A DNA stretch of 64,000 bases from Rhizohabitans arisaemae (GCF_025996515.1 NZ_BLRH01000034.1:1054001-1118000), one strand, 5' to 3'. Positions 20,096-28,874 are shown, counted from the first letter of the stretch. The notes: generated by a model from the sequence alone, not told the origin. A program made the numbers and translations.

Positions 20096-20605
20096 ATGGA
20101 CACCGGGAATCCCACCTGGAGCGACCTCACCGCGCAGTTGCTCACCCTGGTGGAGAGCAGGCTGATCGACCCGTTGGAGATCCTGCTCGAATCGGAGCTG
20201 GAGACCGTACGGTCCCGGATCGCCGAACGCGCCGGGCGGTGGGCCTCCGAGCTCCTCGGGGACGACGACCAGACGGCCGGGTTCACCGCGATCCGCCTGG
20301 TCGGCACCCTGTATCCGAGTGACGGCCCCTTCGATCCACCCGCTCGGTGGTGGCAGACCCCGCTGGGCCGTACGGTGGCCCGGCGGGTCGGGCATCCCGC
20401 GGCCGAGGCGGTCTCGTACTCGGTGGCCGGAGCGATGCTCGGCGTCACCCGCCAAGGCGTGCACGACCTGGTCGTCCGGGGAAAACTCGCCCGGCACGAG
20501 ACCGGGGGCGTCACCACGTCCTCGATCCGCGACCGAATCGCCCTCCGCGCCGCCCATCCTGCCGCCGAGCCACGACATCCACCCCGAGAAGAGGGCAAAG
20601 CGTGA
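20096..20605 (+). CDS. small protein with helix-turn-helix-like C-terminal region
   Basis: This 169-residue protein is of unknown function. The N-terminal half is helical and acidic. Residues about 108-150 (AEAVSYSVAGAMLGVTRQG and following) look like an excisionase/MerR-type helix-turn-helix. The ATG at 20096 follows GGAAGGGG. Its stop overlaps the GTG of the aldo/keto reductase gene, so the two form an operon. A tandem 21-bp repeat just upstream suggests autoregulation. It could alternatively be the antitoxin-like half of a lost pair. Confidence 0.6.
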   Translation: MDTGNPTWSDLTAQLLTLVESRLIDPLEILLESELETVRSRIAERAGRWASELLGDDDQTAGFTAIRLVGTLYPSDGPFDPPARWWQTPLGRTVARRVGHPAAEAVSYSVAGAMLGVTRQGVHDLVVRGKLARHETGGVTTSSIRDRIALRAAHPAAEPRHPPREEGKA

Positions 20606-21537
20606 GCCTGAACAGCAAGGACACTTCCCCGGCCCGGCGGCTGACACTCGCCGAAGGGCTGAGCGTCGACCGCCTCGGGTACGGCGCCATGCAGCTTCCC
20701 GGACCCGGCGTGTGGGGACCCCCGGCCGACCGGGAACGCGCCCTCACGGTGCTCCGCCGCGCCGTGGAGCTCGGCGTCGACCACATCGACACCAGCGACT
20801 TCTACGGACCGCACGTGGCCAACGAGCTCATCCGTGAAGCACTCCACCCTTACCCGGAAGACCTGCTCATCGCGACAAAGGTCGGAGTCGAGCGCGACGA
20901 GTGGCGCGCCTGGAACGCGGCGGCCTCCCCGGACGCGCTGCGCGAGCAGGTCGACGACAACCTGACGAGACTCGGAAAAGCACGCCTGGACCTGGTGTAT
21001 CTGCGGACAGGCGGTGACGGGCTGCTTTTCCCCGACGAGAGCACCTCCTTCGCCGACTCGTTCCGTACACTCGCCGAACTCCGCGAACGCGGCCTGATCC
21101 GGCATCTCGGGGTCAGCGGTGTCACGGTCGAGCAGCTGGCGCAGGCCCGCGACATCGCACCCCTCGTCGCTGTGCAGAACCGCTACCACCTGCTCGACCG
21201 CGGCTCGGCGGACGTCCTGCGGTACTGCGAGGAGCACGGCATCGCCTTCGTGCCGTACTTCCCGCTGTCGGCTGGGGCGCTCCGCGCCGACCTGGACCCC
21301 TCTCAGGTTCCCCCCGGCTTCGGACCGAGCGAAATCCAGGTGAAGACCCTCGACGCCGTCGCGGCCCGAACCCAGGCCACCCGAGCTCAGGTAGCCCTCG
21401 CCTGGCTGCTCGCGCATTCCCCGGTGACCCTCGTCATCGCCGGAACCTCCTCTCCGGTCCACCTGGCCGAGAACCTCGACGCCGGACGGATCGAGCTCTC
21501 CGCCGAGGACCTGGCGGAGCTGGACGGACTCGTCTGA
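20602..21537 (+). CDS. aldo/keto reductase family oxidoreductase
   Basis: A TIM-barrel NADPH-dependent oxidoreductase of 311 residues. The catalytic residues D63, Y68 (DTSDFYG) and K93 (IATKVG) are visible. The usual catalytic histidine of the DLVxLH motif is replaced by R135 (DLVYLRTGG), a variation seen in some actinobacterial AKR groups. The C-terminus carries the VIAGTSS cofactor-binding segment. The start is GTG 20602, overlapping the upstream gene. Substrate unknown. Confidence 0.88.
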   Translation: MSLNSKDTSPARRLTLAEGLSVDRLGYGAMQLPGPGVWGPPADRERALTVLRRAVELGVDHIDTSDFYGPHVANELIREALHPYPEDLLIATKVGVERDEWRAWNAAASPDALREQVDDNLTRLGKARLDLVYLRTGGDGLLFPDESTSFADSFRTLAELRERGLIRHLGVSGVTVEQLAQARDIAPLVAVQNRYHLLDRGSADVLRYCEEHGIAFVPYFPLSAGALRADLDPSQVPPGFGPSEIQVKTLDAVAARTQATRAQVALAWLLAHSPVTLVIAGTSSPVHLAENLDAGRIELSAEDLAELDGLV

Positions 21538-21636
21538 CGGGTCTTTGACGGGCGGTTCCGGCGTCCGGCCGAAGGCCCGTACAGCCGCTCAACTCTTGAC
21601 TGCTCGATCTTCCCGCGCGGCGATTGCCGCCATACC

Positions 21637-21702
21637 GGCCGCAGGCCGTACATCTCCTCGTCCTATGCGGGCGAACTCCGCCGGGCCGACCGCAGGCCGT
21701 AC
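21637..21702. repeat. two copies of a dispersed GCA-loop mini-hairpin
   Basis: GGCCGCAGGCCGTAC at 21637-21651 and CCGCAGGCCGTAC at 21690-21702. The core CGGCC-GCA-GGCCG can fold as a small hairpin. The same word occurs in several other intergenic regions of this window (23779, 33064, 39176 and a variant at 47279). Confidence 0.6.
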
Positions 21703-21765
21703 AACACCTCATCCCCGTAGCGCCGGCCGTTCCCCACGTCCGGTCTGGCCCGGCCTTGTCAGTAC

Positions 21766-21817
21766 TAGGCCGATCGGCCTACCATCAGGCCATGCAGTCT
21801 GACAGTAGGCCGATCGG
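21766..21817. promoter_or_regulatory. TetR operator palindromes
   Basis: A perfect 16-bp palindrome, TAGGCCGATCGGCCTA (21766-21781), lies just before the TetR gene. A second copy of TAGGCCGATCGG (21806-21817) overlaps its first codons. This arrangement fits autorepression. Confidence 0.7.
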
Positions 21818-22412
21818 ACGGAAACGCAACCCGATCATCGAGGAGGCCCGCCGGAGACAGATCATCGACGCCGCGATCGAGACGGTCGCGGCCGTCGGAT
21901 ACGCGCAGGCGTCACTGTCCCGGATCGCGGAACACGCCCAGATCAGTAAGAGCGTGATCTCCTACCACTTCGCCGGCAAAGACGACCTTCTTGAGCAGGT
22001 CGTCACGCAGATCTACGACGACATGTGGGCGTTCATCCAGGCGCGGCTCGAAACCGAGACCACCGCCGCCGGCATGCTCTCGGCCTACATCCGGTCCAAC
22101 CTCGGCTACCTGCGATCGCACCGCTCCCGCCTGCTGGCCGTGGTGGACGTCGTCGGCAACCACCGCGCCCCCGACGGCACGCCGCGCTTCGCCACGACCA
22201 CCGACGAATCGGTCGTCACGCTCCTGTCCGAGATCCTGCGCCAAGGCCGGCACGACGGCGAGTTCCGTCACTTCGATCCCCAGGTGGTCGCCGTGACCGT
22301 CGGCCAAGCCCTTATCGGGGCCGCCGGCCAATGGGCGGCCGACCCCACCGTCGACCTGGCCGCCTACGCCACGGAGCTGATCACTCTTTTCGACCTTGCC
22401 ACCCGGAAGTAG
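21792..22412 (+). CDS. TetR/AcrR family transcriptional regulator
   Basis: A 206-residue regulator. An N-terminal helix-turn-helix at about residues 20-65 (ASLSRIAEHAQISKSVISYH) is followed by a ligand-binding domain. Two copies of a TAGGCCGATCGG palindrome flank and overlap the start codon, indicating autoregulation. The next gene follows 10 bases later on the same strand and is probably co-transcribed and controlled. The inducer is unknown. Confidence 0.9.
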   Translation: MQSDSRPIGRKRNPIIEEARRRQIIDAAIETVAAVGYAQASLSRIAEHAQISKSVISYHFAGKDDLLEQVVTQIYDDMWAFIQARLETETTAAGMLSAYIRSNLGYLRSHRSRLLAVVDVVGNHRAPDGTPRFATTTDESVVTLLSEILRQGRHDGEFRHFDPQVVAVTVGQALIGAAGQWAADPTVDLAAYATELITLFDLATRK

Positions 22413-22422
22413 GGGATCTCTC

Positions 22423-23436
22423 ATGGGTTTGACCCATAAAGGCGTCAACTACGACGTCGGCACGAACTACCTTCCCGACGGCGGCCTGTCCCGGAGGGTG
22501 TGGCGGCCCGACCTGATGCGCCAGGAGATCCGCGCCATCCGCGAGCACCTGCACGCCAACTCCGTCGGTGTCTACGGCACCGACCTCGACCGGCTCGTGC
22601 AGACCGCGACGGTCGCGTTGGAGGAAGGGCTGCACGTGTGGCTGCAACCCCGGCTGTACGACGCCGGCCCGCAGAAGACGCTGGACCATCTCGCACAAAC
22701 GGCCCAAGCCGCCGGCCTTCTCAGGAACACGTACGGGGCGATCGACCTCAACGTGGGCTGTGAGCTCACGATCTTCTCCGCGGGCATCATCCCCGGCTCC
22801 TCCTACCAGGCCAGAACCGCCAAGCTGGCCTCCCCGCCGTACTGGCCGCTGTTCCCCTGGTTCAACAGGAAGCTGAACCGTCTCCTGGGCAGGGCCGCCG
22901 CGGTCGCCAGATCCGCCTTCGGCGGCCGCATCACCTACGGCTCGGGACTGTGGGAGCAGGTGGACTGGACACCGTTCGACGTCGTGGGCCTGGACTACTA
23001 CCGGATGCGGTACAACCGATCCCGATACGTCAAGAACCTGCGGAGGTTCCACCGGCACGGCAAGCCCGTGGTCATCGTCGAGTTCGGCTGCGGCGGCTTC
23101 GACGGCGCGGCCGAGAAGGGCCCGTCCGGCCACACGATCATCGACCACAGCGGGCCCGTACCGGTCATCGACGGTGGCTGGGTCAGGAACGAGCGGGTCC
23201 AGGCCGACCAGATCGCCGAGCTGATCGGCGTCTACGACGCGGAGAACGTGCACGGCGCGTACGTGTTCGAGTTCATCGAGCCGGAGCACCCGCACTCCGC
23301 CGATCCCCGGCACGACCTGGACATGGCCGGCTACGGCATCGTCAAGGTCATCCCGGACGACGGGGACGGAGCGTATCGCTGGGAACCCAAGGCTGCGTTC
23401 CACGAGATAGCCCGGCTCTACGGCGGTCAGGCCTGA
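22423..23436 (+). CDS. TIM-barrel glycoside-hydrolase-like protein
   Basis: A 337-residue cytoplasmic protein with no signal peptide. It has the layout of a clan-A glycoside-hydrolase-like TIM barrel: GVNYDVGTNYLP at the N-terminus, a possible acid residue E114 in LNVGCELTIF, and E220 in VVIVEFGCGG. Similar actinomycete proteins have sometimes been annotated as abortive infection proteins; I see no direct support for that role. It is separated from the TetR gene by 10 bases and is probably regulated by it. Substrate unknown. Confidence 0.65.
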   Translation: MGLTHKGVNYDVGTNYLPDGGLSRRVWRPDLMRQEIRAIREHLHANSVGVYGTDLDRLVQTATVALEEGLHVWLQPRLYDAGPQKTLDHLAQTAQAAGLLRNTYGAIDLNVGCELTIFSAGIIPGSSYQARTAKLASPPYWPLFPWFNRKLNRLLGRAAAVARSAFGGRITYGSGLWEQVDWTPFDVVGLDYYRMRYNRSRYVKNLRRFHRHGKPVVIVEFGCGGFDGAAEKGPSGHTIIDHSGPVPVIDGGWVRNERVQADQIAELIGVYDAENVHGAYVFEFIEPEHPHSADPRHDLDMAGYGIVKVIPDDGDGAYRWEPKAAFHEIARLYGGQA

Positions 23437-23609
23437 CGGGCATCGTCGCGATCACCATGACCATGTTTCACGTATAGAAGCCCGCCCTTAACGGCGCAGC
23501 CCTGCCCTCCCAAGGGTGTAAGGGTCCGCCGAACGACGTACGCGCCCTGGTCGGCCCGATCCGGATCAACACCGGACCATGCGCAGGCCGAGTATCCCTT
23601 GCCCCGCGA

Positions 23610-23804
23610 ACAGCGGAACCCGTCCGTGCTCGATCCACGCAGGATCGGGCGCGACAGGCCGTACCCCTGCCTCGGTCGGGAACGGCGAAAACCCTCAGCC
23701 AGCCATGCCAACCGCAGGTTGAACAACCCCTCGGCCTACGACAGCGGAACCTTCCCGTGCATCGATCCCCGCGGGACCGGCCGCAGGCCGTACCTCCCTC
23801 TGGA
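23610..23804. repeat. imperfect direct repeat of about 64 bp in an intergenic region
   Basis: Two related blocks start at 23610 and 23741. Both open with ACAGCGGAACC, share CGATCC in the middle, and end with CAGGCCGTACC. The second contains the dispersed GGCCGCAGGCCGTAC word (23779-23793). The surrounding gap, 23437-23858, has no recognisable gene. Confidence 0.55.
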
Positions 23805-23858
23805 AAGCCTCGCCGGAAGTGGAAGCAGCGGATCGGCGGGGAGGCGCGTTCTTCAGGC

Positions 23859-24401
23859 ATGGACGGTGAAACCTTACGACTGGCGGAGCGGGTGTCCCTG
23901 ACACCCGCTCCGTCGGCACGACACCCCGACGCCGAGCTCGCCGGCTTCTACCAGGAGCATCGGCTGAGCCTGGTCCGGCTGGCGGTCCTCCTCGTCGGCG
24001 ATCGGGAGACCGGGGAAGACGTGGTACAGGACGTGTTCGCCCGGCTGCACGGCTCCCGGCGTCCCGGGGTCACCACACTCCCCTATGTCCGGACCTGCGT
24101 GCTCAACGGCTCCCGATCGGTGCTCCGCCGCCGCGCGGTCGCCCTGCGCCGCGCCGAGCGGTCCACCGACCTCGCCGACTCGGCGGAGACGGCCGCGCTG
24201 CTCGGAGAGTCCCGGCGTGAGGTGCTGCTCGCGCTCACCCGGCTGCCTCGACGTCAGCGGGAGACCCTGGTCCTGCGCTACTACCTCGACCTGGGCGACG
24301 CCGAGATCGCCGAGGTGATGCGGGTGAGGACGAGCACCGTCAGATCCACGGCCGTCAGAGCCCTGGCCAGACTCCACCGCGAACTGGGAGAAAACCGATG
24401 A
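23859..24401 (+). CDS. SigE-family RNA polymerase sigma factor
   Basis: A 180-residue sigma-70 family protein of the actinobacterial SigE group. Region 2 is FYQEHRLSLVRLAVLLVGD and the following DVVQDVFARL. Region 4 is LPRRQRETLVLRYYLDLGD and the following EIAEVMRV. The ATG at 23859 has a GGGGAGG some 15 bases upstream; the frame is open further 5', but this start gives the normal length. Its stop overlaps the next gene (ATGA), which sits where an anti-sigma or membrane sensor partner is usually encoded. Confidence 0.88.
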   Translation: MDGETLRLAERVSLTPAPSARHPDAELAGFYQEHRLSLVRLAVLLVGDRETGEDVVQDVFARLHGSRRPGVTTLPYVRTCVLNGSRSVLRRRAVALRRAERSTDLADSAETAALLGESRREVLLALTRLPRRQRETLVLRYYLDLGDAEIAEVMRVRTSTVRSTAVRALARLHRELGENR

Positions 24402-25075
24402 CCACCATGGAGGATCGGCTCCGCGAGGCGATGGGGGCCCGCGCGGATTCCGTACCGGACAGCGATCCCCCGCTACCGGCGCCCAAGCGCCGCCACGCCG
24501 TCAGGATGGGCCCGATCGGGACCGCCGCCGTCATACTCACCGTCACCGCGTCGATATTCGGTGCGGTACGGCTCGCAGCCCCCGCCGCGGAACCGCAGCA
24601 GCAGGCGACACCCCTCTCCATGTCGCTGCTCGGCGACGAGATCCCTCGGGAAGGAGGAGTCAAGGTCTACCTCTGTAGCTGGACGACCGACATGAACGAC
24701 TGTGCGAGGAAAGGCGCCACCAAGGCGGAGAAAGAGGCGATCCGGCGGATGCTCGCCCGGTATCCCGGGGTGGAGAAAGTCACCTTCCGAAGTCGTGAGC
24801 AGGCCTATAAGGAGTTCCTCCGGGGGAACACCGGGAGCAAGCTCGCACAGGTGGTAAGGCCCCAGGATCTGCCGGAAACCTTCCATGCCCGGCTCAAGGC
24901 GGGTGCCGACACCGCCGCCCTGGCCAAGGCCGTAAGCGACCTTCCTGGTGTCTTGTTCAGCTACGACCAGTCCTGTGCGATCAAGATTGCCACCCAGCAA
25001 GGAGAAGCGAATCCCCCCAAGCCGTCGTCGGGGCCGTCACGGGGGCTCTGCAGCTACCCCGGAAAGGGCCGCTGA
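24398..25075 (+). CDS. membrane-anchored protein with FtsX-like extracellular domain
   Basis: A 225-residue protein. A short cytoplasmic N-terminus is followed by one membrane segment at about 38-62. The extracellular part (about 85-195) resembles the FtsX extracellular domain: VKVYLC, then EAIRRMLARYPGVEKVTF, REQAYKEF and LPETFHARL. It lacks the four-helix FtsX permease core. Translational coupling to the SigE-type sigma gene suggests a sensor or sigma-regulating role, but no zinc-binding anti-sigma motif is visible. The C-terminal tail is proline and glycine rich. Confidence 0.75.
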   Translation: MTTMEDRLREAMGARADSVPDSDPPLPAPKRRHAVRMGPIGTAAVILTVTASIFGAVRLAAPAAEPQQQATPLSMSLLGDEIPREGGVKVYLCSWTTDMNDCARKGATKAEKEAIRRMLARYPGVEKVTFRSREQAYKEFLRGNTGSKLAQVVRPQDLPETFHARLKAGADTAALAKAVSDLPGVLFSYDQSCAIKIATQQGEANPPKPSSGPSRGLCSYPGKGR

Positions 25076-25323
25076 CCGGAATCCCCAGTAGCGGCAGAGC
25101 GACCATCACCGGGGCCGGTGCCGTGACCGGGAAGGTTCGCCGGGTTGGCGTTTGTGGCGGTCGGATGGGCGGTGACGTCCATCCGACCGCCGGCGATGGA
25201 CCGGCCCGACCCGTGCGGAGCAGGCCTGGCAGGTGGATGTCGCCCAGCGCTTCTCAGGGGTGTGGCGGTGGTGGGGCACGTAAATCGCTTCGCTTCCCCG
25301 TATCTGACGGCCATCATTGTGGG

Positions 25324-25818
25324 ATGGGTGCCCACGGTCGGGAACAGTGCGTCTTCTGTGCCATCGTCGCGGGTGAGGCTGAAGCCAGCGTGGTCTTCTC
25401 CGATGATCGCGTGGTTGCCTTCATGGACATCGGCGCGGTGACGCCGGGGCACGTTCTCGTCGTGCCGCGACGGCACGCCGTGGGCCTGGAGGATCTGGAT
25501 GAGGAGACCGGCACTCACGTCTGGCGGGTAGGTCACCGCATCGGCCGAGCGCTACGACGGTCCGGTCTGCGCTGCGAAGGCGTCAACGTGTTCCTCGCCG
25601 ACGGCGAGGCCGCCTTCCAAGAGATCTTTCATTTCCACCTGCACGTTTTCCCCCGTTACAAGGACGACGGCTTTCGTATCCATGCCGACTGGGCCACCCG
25701 CGACCGCCGCCTACTCGATGAGGAGGCGCTCCGCGTCCAGCGGGGACTTGCGGCACTCGACCTCGCCGGAAGCTCGGAGCCAGACGACCCACGGCCTGGA
25801 TGGCCTCACACGAGGTGA
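25324..25818 (+). CDS. HIT family nucleotide hydrolase/transferase
   Basis: A 164-residue histidine-triad protein. CVFCAIVAGE near the N-terminus supplies a zinc-site cysteine pair (C9, C12), and the triad HFHLH spans 103-107. It is longer at the C-terminus than minimal HIT proteins. It probably hydrolyses dinucleoside polyphosphates or AMP-linked substrates. It is the last gene before the CRISPR array, with no sign of a link to it. The preceding 248-base gap holds nothing recognised. Confidence 0.9.
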   Translation: MGAHGREQCVFCAIVAGEAEASVVFSDDRVVAFMDIGAVTPGHVLVVPRRHAVGLEDLDEETGTHVWRVGHRIGRALRRSGLRCEGVNVFLADGEAAFQEIFHFHLHVFPRYKDDGFRIHADWATRDRRLLDEEALRVQRGLAALDLAGSSEPDDPRPGWPHTR

Positions 25819-25856
25819 GCCGACCACAAACCTCGAGAGTCGTTGCCAGCCGCATC

Positions 25857-26676
25857 CGGTTCACCCCCACAGGCGTGGGGAAGGGGCGGCCGCGTTGTTG
25901 AAGAGTTTGACCGTGAACGGTTCACCCCCACGGGCGTGGGGAGGGGCCCGGTCGCGCCGTGCCCCTCACGGATGGGCCGGTTCACCCCCACGGACGTGGG
26001 GAGGGACACCCATGAGTCGAAGTCGAGCAGGTCGGCCTCGGTTCACCCCCACGGGTGTGGGGAGGGGTTTATTCGGGCCTCCCACAAAAGAAGCACCCAC
26101 GGTTCACCCCCACGGGTGTGGGGAGGGGTGGACCTACACCCGCAGCCAGGCACGACGCGCCGGTTCACCCCCACGGGCGTGGGGAGGGGACTGGAAGAGG
26201 GCTTCCGCCGAAGCTGACGAGCGGTTCACCCCCACGGGCGTGGGGAGGGGCTGTCGGCGCGGTCCGCCGCGCGCCGTGCCTCCGGTTCACCCCCACGGAC
26301 GTGGGGAGGGGAGCGCTCAAACGGCGTACCGCAACCTCCACGTCGGTTCACCCCCACGGGCGTGGGGAGGGGCCTGCCCCGGCGTCAGGTCGGCGACCGT
26401 GCGGCGGTTCACCCCCACGGGCGTGGGGAGGGGTCCTCACCGTTGATCACGACCTGGTGAACCGGCGGTTCACCCCCACGGGCGTGGGGAGGGGGGGCCG
26501 TCCCGCTCCAGGAGGTCCCGCGTCTGCGGTTCACCCCCACGGGCGTGGGGAGGGGGGGAGGGGATTGATAATGAACCTTGCCGTCGCGGTTCACCCCCAC
26601 GGGCGTGGGGAGGGGCGAGGGGCAGACGTGCGGGCTGTTGTGGAGGTCGGTTCACCCCCACGGGCGTGGGGAGGGG
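25857..26676 (-). CRISPR. type I-E-like CRISPR array, 14 repeats, 13 spacers
   Basis: The 29-base repeats start at 25857, 25918, 25978, 26039, 26100, 26161, 26222, 26283, 26344, 26405, 26466, 26527, 26587 and 26648. Spacers are 32 bases, two of them 31. On the plus strand a repeat begins CGGTTCACCCCCAC and ends GTGGGGAGGGG. On the minus strand it reads CCCCT, stem CCCCAC-loop-GTGGGG, then the 8-base handle GTGAACCG. This matches the type I-E layout (E. coli handle ATAAACCG), so transcription is assigned to the minus strand. The left-most repeat (25857) is the most degenerate, as expected for the trailer end. Loop variants GGAC and GGGT occur in inner repeats. No cas gene lies in the window, so interference would depend on a distant cas locus. 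Confidence 0.97.
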
Positions 26677-26972
26677 ACTTCCCGAGCTGCGGAAATGTCA
26701 GTGAGCTGTGAGAACGTCCATGTCGGGGTTTGTCGGCGATCAGGCGGAATCGAGCCAGCCCACTTCGACTACGGCTCACCGGCAATCCGGCGGATTGCAA
26801 AGCGACGCTGAAGCAGCCATCTCCATGGACAGCACCATAGCCCCGCCTGTACACACGGCCGTACTCAACACGGTTGCCCAAGCCGCCGGATCGGCGGCGG
26901 CTCGCGATGGGTTCGGTTCCGCGCCGGGCGAACGGCCCGGAAACTGTCGGTGGTGGATGCGACACTGTCCGT
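26677..26972 (-). promoter_or_regulatory. putative CRISPR leader and upstream gap
   Basis: This 296-base non-coding stretch lies at the non-degenerate end of the array, where the minus-strand leader and promoter should be. No clear promoter boxes were identified by eye. It also contains the promoter region for the divergent DUF222-HNH gene. Confidence 0.5.
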
Positions 26973-28679
26973 ATGGAATCGGAGTCGGGATCGGAGACGG
27001 TGACCGTGCGACTGAGCACGGCCCTGCCCGAGCAGCTGCTGGAGGCGGCGTCGCAGCTACTCGACGCCTTCACCCGCCGTCCTGTCCCCGGTTCCGGCCT
27101 GGCCTGCATGGAGCAGGCGGCTCTGCTGGGGGACCTCGCCGACGCCGTTGAGAGGGCGCTGGCCCCTCTGGTGGGACGCGTCGACCTGACCGGGCAGGCC
27201 AAAATCCATGGCTTCTCCGGGACACGGGCCTGGCTGGCCACCGGGCTGGGAACCCGCAACGCGGTGGCATCCGACCGGCTGGCGCTGGCCCGGACCCTGC
27301 ACCGTCTCCCCGACGTCGCCGAACGGTTCGCGGAGCATCGGCTTCCGGCCGGGCACGCGGCGGCGATCTGCCACGCAGTCAAGCGCCTGGATGACACCCG
27401 CACCCCGAAGGCGGAACGCATCCTGCTGGGGCTGGCCGAGTCCGGGGGCACAGTGGAGCAGGTCCGCAGAGCCGGGGAGCGCATCGTCGAGGCAGTCCGG
27501 GGTGACGGCCCCGACGGCGACACCCGCAAAGGGTACGACGCCTCCTGGCTGGAGGTGACCGACTCCCTGGACGGCGGGGCGTGGGTGAAGGGCTGGTTCG
27601 ACCCCGAGCTCAAGCAAGTTCTTCAGTCCAAGCTTGACCCGCTGACCTCCCGTACGGCCTCCGCCGGCGCGGGCACCCGGGACAAGCGCAACGCAGCCGC
27701 CCTGCGGACGTTGCTGACCCGGGACGGGCGGGGCCAGGAAGCCGTGGTGGTGATCACGCTGCGCGACACCCAAGTGCGCGACACCGAAGAAGGAGACTCG
27801 CCTGGGGCCTGCATGCCTTTGGGTGGCAGACCGGCGTCATGGGGCTCGCTACCCTCACCGGCAACCTCGGCATCGCCCGTCGGCTCACCGCTACGCGCTG
27901 TGCCGTCCGCACCCGGTGGAACCCCTGTCCCACGGGGTACGGCTGCCGCCGATTCCGCCGGTGAAGTCGACAACGGCGGGTCCGTGTCACACCCGGGCGG
28001 CGTGACGCGGCTCCCCCGCAGGGCAGACCCCACGAGCATTTCCGCCCACGGCGCCGCAGAGAGTACGGACGAGGCCGGACCCCCGCCAACATACGTGTTC
28101 AGCACCGATCGACCACCGCGATCCCGCACCGGCGTGGACACCGGGACCAGTGGTCCTGTCCGGGAACCCGGGTTCACCGCCGGCTCTGATTCCGGAGTTT
28201 CGCCCGATTCCGGGGCCGTACTCGGCATCGGCGCGGTCAACAAGCCGGAGAATGCCGGCCGCTGGCAGATCGCCGATGCCCGTCTGGCCGACGGCACGCC
28301 GGTCAGTGCCGCCCAGGCCAAGCGGATCGCGTTGAACCACGGAGTGTCGCTGCTCCTGCTGTCGGGGGAGGGAAAGCCGCTCTACCTGGGGAACAAGATA
28401 CGGTTCGCCTCCGATGCCCAACGCAAGGTCCTGGCCGTGCGCTACAGCTCCTGCGCGGTGGACGAGTGCGACATCCCCGCCCGGGCTTGCGAGGTGGACC
28501 ACGTCGAGGGGTGGGAGTTCGGCGGTCCAACCGATATCGGAAACCTGGCCGTGGTCTGCGGGTTTCACAACCGGCACAAGGCCGACCATCCCGGCGCCTA
28601 CGAAATCGTTCGGCATCGGGACGGGACGATGGTCTACCGGATCATCCGGCCGCCCTGGATGCGAAAACACGCCGCCTGA
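26973..28679 (+). CDS. DUF222 / 13E12-family HNH endonuclease
   Basis: A 568-residue protein. An N-terminal DUF222 domain (about 10-265) contains LHRLPDVAERFAEHRLPAGH. A long low-complexity insert of about 150 residues (about 270-415), rich in Pro, Gly, Ser and Thr, comes next, then a C-terminal HNH domain (about 490-540) with CEVDHVEGWEFGG and CGFHNRHK. The ATG at 26973 is the start nearest to the conserved region. This is a multicopy actinobacterial family, sometimes intron- or phage-associated, with no settled role. Position next to a CRISPR array does not make it a Cas protein. Confidence 0.85.
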   Translation: MESESGSETVTVRLSTALPEQLLEAASQLLDAFTRRPVPGSGLACMEQAALLGDLADAVERALAPLVGRVDLTGQAKIHGFSGTRAWLATGLGTRNAVASDRLALARTLHRLPDVAERFAEHRLPAGHAAAICHAVKRLDDTRTPKAERILLGLAESGGTVEQVRRAGERIVEAVRGDGPDGDTRKGYDASWLEVTDSLDGGAWVKGWFDPELKQVLQSKLDPLTSRTASAGAGTRDKRNAAALRTLLTRDGRGQEAVVVITLRDTQVRDTEEGDSPGACMPLGGRPASWGSLPSPATSASPVGSPLRAVPSAPGGTPVPRGTAAADSAGEVDNGGSVSHPGGVTRLPRRADPTSISAHGAAESTDEAGPPPTYVFSTDRPPRSRTGVDTGTSGPVREPGFTAGSDSGVSPDSGAVLGIGAVNKPENAGRWQIADARLADGTPVSAAQAKRIALNHGVSLLLLSGEGKPLYLGNKIRFASDAQRKVLAVRYSSCAVDECDIPARACEVDHVEGWEFGGPTDIGNLAVVCGFHNRHKADHPGAYEIVRHRDGTMVYRIIRPPWMRKHAA

Positions 28680-28687
28680 GTCAGTTA

Positions 28688-28740
28688 GGCCGACCGGCTG
28701 AAACCCGGATCCGGTTGGATCCCGGCCGGTGAGGTCGGCC
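28688..28740. terminator. inverted repeat between convergent genes
   Basis: GGCCGACCGGC at 28688-28698 is complementary to GCCGG and GGTCGGCC near 28724-28740. It lies between the convergent HNH and HAD genes and could end both transcripts. Confidence 0.45.
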
Positions 28741-28874
28741 GACCACGAGCCGCCGAGGATCCCGGTCCGACCGGCTCCGGCCCGTGGCCACCGCCGCCGC
28801 GACGCAGGCACACCCCGCAGATGAGTTTCTCCTGCTCGGAAGGCAGGGCCCAGCCGCTGGGGCAGGCGAGAAGA

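Noticed and set aside
25682-26711. Long open frames encoding repeated GSPPRAWGG- or MGVNR-like peptides
   Set aside because: They are read-through of the CRISPR repeats; the period of about 61 bases cycles the frame and gives artificial repeat proteins.
26973-28679. The HNH protein as a Cas nuclease
   Set aside because: It has DUF222 plus a 13E12-type HNH, a common unlinked actinobacterial family, and no RuvC or other Cas9 features.
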